Assembly: GCA_965221635.1 (NCBI GenBank)
Contig: OZ244902.1
Coordinates: forward strand, 1,984,001-2,048,000
DNA length: 64,000 bases
Source of the DNA: JAAXHB01 sp965221635
GTDB taxonomy: Bacteria > Actinomycetota > Acidimicrobiia > Acidimicrobiales > Aldehydirespiratoraceae
Reading direction: 5' to 3'
A program made the translations under genes and the position numbers. Each line of letters begins with the position of its first letter. Position 1 is the stretch's first letter. Below the pieces are notes generated by a model. The model had not been told where the DNA came from. It did not search any database and was given only the letters and a program-made list of their open reading frames with translations. Positions 61,976 to 64,000 of the stretch are shown here, in pieces.

Positions 61976-63393
61976 ACGCTTCCGGGGTGTCCGATCTGCG
62001 AAGGGTCGCCGCGCCCGCCGATGCGAGCCCGCCTGAGGCGCCCGAACTTGCGGTGAGCCCGCTGAGCGCGCCGCCACGAGCGATGGTGGCCGTGCCCGGC
62101 TCCAAGAGCATCACCAACCGGGCTTTGCTGTGCGCCGCGCTGGCCGGGGGCGCCACCCGCATCGAGGGCGCACTGTTCGCGGATGACACCCGGGCCATGG
62201 CCGACGCCGTGGCAGCCATGGGCGCAGGCGTCGTGGCCGACGAGCAACAAGCCCAGTTCGTGGTGACCGGAGTGGGGGGCTCGCCGCGCCCCGAGGGTGG
62301 GGTGGTGATCGACGCCCGCATGTCGGGAACCACAGGCCGTTTCGTGGTGCCCGCCCTGGCGACGGGCCCAACCGCTGCAACCGTGGACGGGCATGCGCAG
62401 CTTCGTGGCCGACCCTTCGGTGATCTGATCGACGTGCTGGCACACCTCGGCGTGCAAATCGACGCCGGACCCCAGGGCGGTTTGCCGCTGCGTGTTCGGG
62501 GGCCGATCACCGCGGCGGGCCCGGTGAGCGTGTCGGCGCAGCGTTCCAGCCAGTTCCTGTCGGGTTTGATGCTGGCCGCGCCGGTGGTGCCCGGCGGGCT
62601 CGAACTGGTGGTGGAAGGCGGCCTGGTGAGCAGGCCCTATGTGGAGATGACCGCAGCGGTGATGGAGGCGTTCGGTGCTTCGGTGCGAATCTCGGGCCGC
62701 CAGATTTCGGTGGCCGGGAGCGGCTACCAATCACCGGGCACCTACAGGGTTGAGCCGGACGCCTCCGCGGCGTGCTATTTCTGGGCCGCGGCGGCTGTCA
62801 CCGGAGGCACGGTGGGGGTGACCGGCCTCGGCACAGGCTCAATCCAGGGCGACGTGGCCTTCGCAGGGGTGCTGGAGTCGATGGGCGCCGGCGTTGAGGA
62901 AGCACCAGGCGGGGAGATCGTCGTCACCGGTGGCGCCCTGGCCGGCGCCAATGTCGACCTGCGCCACATTTCCGACACGGCGCCCACGATGGCTGTGGTT
63001 GCGGCCCTCGCGCAAGGCTCAACCACCGTTGGGGGGATCGGATTCATTCGAGGCAAGGAAAGCGACAGGATCGCAGCGCCGGTGCGTGAGCTGCAGCGTT
63101 GCGGTGTGAACGCACGCGAGCTTCCCGACGGTTTCGAGGTGCATCCGGACGGGCCGGCGTCGGGCGCGCTGATCCGCACATACGACGATCACCGCATGGC
63201 CATGGCTTTCGCCGTTTTGGGTTTGGTGGTGCCCAAAATGCGAATCGAGAAGCCCGGTTGTGTGGCCAAGACCTTCCCCGGGTTCTTCCACACCCTCAAC
63301 GCCCTGCGCGAGCGCCCGCCGGGGTCGGAGCCGCCGGGGTTGGAGCCGCCGGCGCCGACGTGTTCGCTCGACGGCAGCGGAGTGGCGCGGTGA
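61972..63393 (+). CDS. aroA: 3-phosphoshikimate 1-carboxyvinyltransferase (EPSP synthase)
   Basis: Makes EPSP in the shikimate pathway. The 473-residue protein has VPGSKSITNRALLCAALAGG, ARMSGTTGRFVVPAL, QRSSQFLSGLMLA, RVEPDASAACYFWAAA, GIGFIRGKESDRIAA and RTYDDHRMAMAFAVLGL. An N-terminal about 40-residue extension and a C-terminal Pro/Gly/Glu tail with repeated EPPG units are lineage-specific. GTG start inside the tyrA stop. It overlaps cmk by four bases. Confidence 0.96.
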   Translation: MNASGVSDLRRVAAPADASPPEAPELAVSPLSAPPRAMVAVPGSKSITNRALLCAALAGGATRIEGALFADDTRAMADAVAAMGAGVVADEQQAQFVVTGVGGSPRPEGGVVIDARMSGTTGRFVVPALATGPTAATVDGHAQLRGRPFGDLIDVLAHLGVQIDAGPQGGLPLRVRGPITAAGPVSVSAQRSSQFLSGLMLAAPVVPGGLELVVEGGLVSRPYVEMTAAVMEAFGASVRISGRQISVAGSGYQSPGTYRVEPDASAACYFWAAAAVTGGTVGVTGLGTGSIQGDVAFAGVLESMGAGVEEAPGGEIVVTGGALAGANVDLRHISDTAPTMAVVAALAQGSTTVGGIGFIRGKESDRIAAPVRELQRCGVNARELPDGFEVHPDGPASGALIRTYDDHRMAMAFAVLGLVVPKMRIEKPGCVAKTFPGFFHTLNALRERPPGSEPPGLEPPAPTCSLDGSGVAR

Positions 63394-64000
63394 GGGTGAT
63401 CGCCATTGACGGGCCGGCCGGTTCGGGCAAGTCGACACTGTCCAAGGCGCTGGCGCAGCGGCTCGGTTTGGAGTATCTCAACACCGGTGCCATGTACCGG
63501 GCGGTCACCTTCGCGGTTCTGCAAGCCGGTGGCGACCCGGCCGACGAGGAGTTCGCGGCAACGGTTGCCCGCAATTCGCGCATCCGCATCAACGGCGACG
63601 AGGTCACCGTGGACGGCGTCGACGCATCGGTGGCCGTTCGTGGGCAGGAGGTGAACCTCGCGGTGAGCGCAGTGGCCGCGCACCGCGCCGTGCGAGATGA
63701 ACTGGTGGCCCAACAGCGGGAATGGGTTCGGCGCCGAGGTGGTGGCGTGGTGGAGGGTCGAGACATCGGAACCGTGGTGTTTCCCGACGCCGAGTTGAAG
63801 GTGTACCTCACCGTCGAGCATGACGAGGGCGCGCAGCGCCGAGCCGCCCAGGACGCACAGCTCACAGGCCCACCACCAGCCGGATCGGACGCCGCGCCGG
63901 ATGCATCCCCGACAATGCCGCCTGGCCTGCGCGACGTTCGCGACGCGAGCCGAGGCCTTCACCAAGCCCCGGATTCCACCAAGCCCGATGATCGGCCCGA
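63390..64000 (+). CDS. cmk: Cytidylate kinase, N-terminal part (3' truncated by window)
   Basis: Phosphorylates CMP and dCMP. The frame starts with GTG inside the aroA stop and stays open to the window end (about 203 codons). The P-loop IDGPAGSGKST is near residue 6, followed by GLEYLNTGAMYRAVTFAVL, VEGRDIGTVVFPDAELKVYLT and the EGAQRRAAQD segment. After that, where the lid helix normally continues, there is a Pro/Ala/Asp-rich insert of at least 40 residues that looks lineage-specific. Confidence 0.9.
   Translation, partial: MRVIAIDGPAGSGKSTLSKALAQRLGLEYLNTGAMYRAVTFAVLQAGGDPADEEFAATVARNSRIRINGDEVTVDGVDASVAVRGQEVNLAVSAVAAHRAVRDELVAQQREWVRRRGGGVVEGRDIGTVVFPDAELKVYLTVEHDEGAQRRAAQDAQLTGPPPAGSDAAPDASPTMPPGLRDVRDASRGLHQAPDSTKPDDRP

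Overview
High-GC chromosomal window (64 kb) with the gene content of an actinobacterium. Supporting genes are an Rpf-like transglycosylase, an F420-type luciferase-like oxidoreductase, stand-alone TlyA, ScpA/ScpB, RecN, an FmdB-type zinc ribbon with a disordered tail, many GTG and TTG starts, and GTGA/ATGA stop-start overlaps. A deep-branching actinobacterial group such as Acidimicrobiia is my guess from gene content only. Most of the window is core chromosome. There is no prophage, insertion sequence, CRISPR array or rRNA operon, and one tRNA (Ala, CGC).

Layout. 1-2.2 kb: truB (partial), ribF, ribA. 2.2-6.0 kb, reverse strand: an M1 aminopeptidase and a PfkB-family kinase. 6.2-12.1 kb, reverse: an amine/ring-cleavage type catabolic cluster (MalY/PatB-like lyase, GbuA-like ureohydrolase, Ldh2-family dehydrogenase, NicX-like dioxygenase, class III aminotransferase). 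12.2-19.7 kb: SPFH protein, LLM oxidoreductase, Ppx/GppA, FMN 2-hydroxyacid dehydrogenase, VOC protein, MutM, ferrochelatase. 19.7-20.2 kb: a gene-free stretch with three identical DnaA-box-like 9-mers, followed by an Rpf-like secreted protein. 21-27 kb: enoyl-CoA hydratase, ABC-F ATPase, Nfu-type Fe-S protein, Dxs. 26.9-30.8 kb: PAP2 membrane protein, TldD, TldE. 30.9-35.3 kb is the most accessory-looking part: two small exported proteins with atypical base use, uppP, and a toxin-antitoxin-like pair (XRE-ImmA/IrrE protein plus DUF4411 PIN protein).

35.3-39.9 kb: SAF-like membrane protein, FmdB zinc ribbon, PlsY, and molybdenum cofactor genes moeA-moaA-moaC. 40-45.6 kb: a small surface-glycan cluster (WecB-like epimerase, LPG-synthase-like membrane protein, polysaccharide pyruvyl transferase, and a sugar 3-dehydrase-like protein with His in place of the PLP lysine). 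Then tRNA-Ala, a FabH-like synthase, an M20 amidohydrolase, tlyA-nadK-recN, pyrG, a NUDIX hydrolase, xerD and an HD protein. 56.5-58.4 kb: trpS, bacterioferritin and Bfd on the reverse strand. 58.5-64 kb is one tightly packed forward operon, scpA-scpB-rluB-tyrA-aroA-cmk, cut by the window end.

The most unusual non-genic signal is a set of short direct tandem repeats with 14-16 or 28 nt periods, found in at least six intergenic gaps. Similar small duplications lengthen the C-terminal tails of several core proteins. A long imperfect inverted repeat lies between nadK and recN in a strongly G+T-rich patch.
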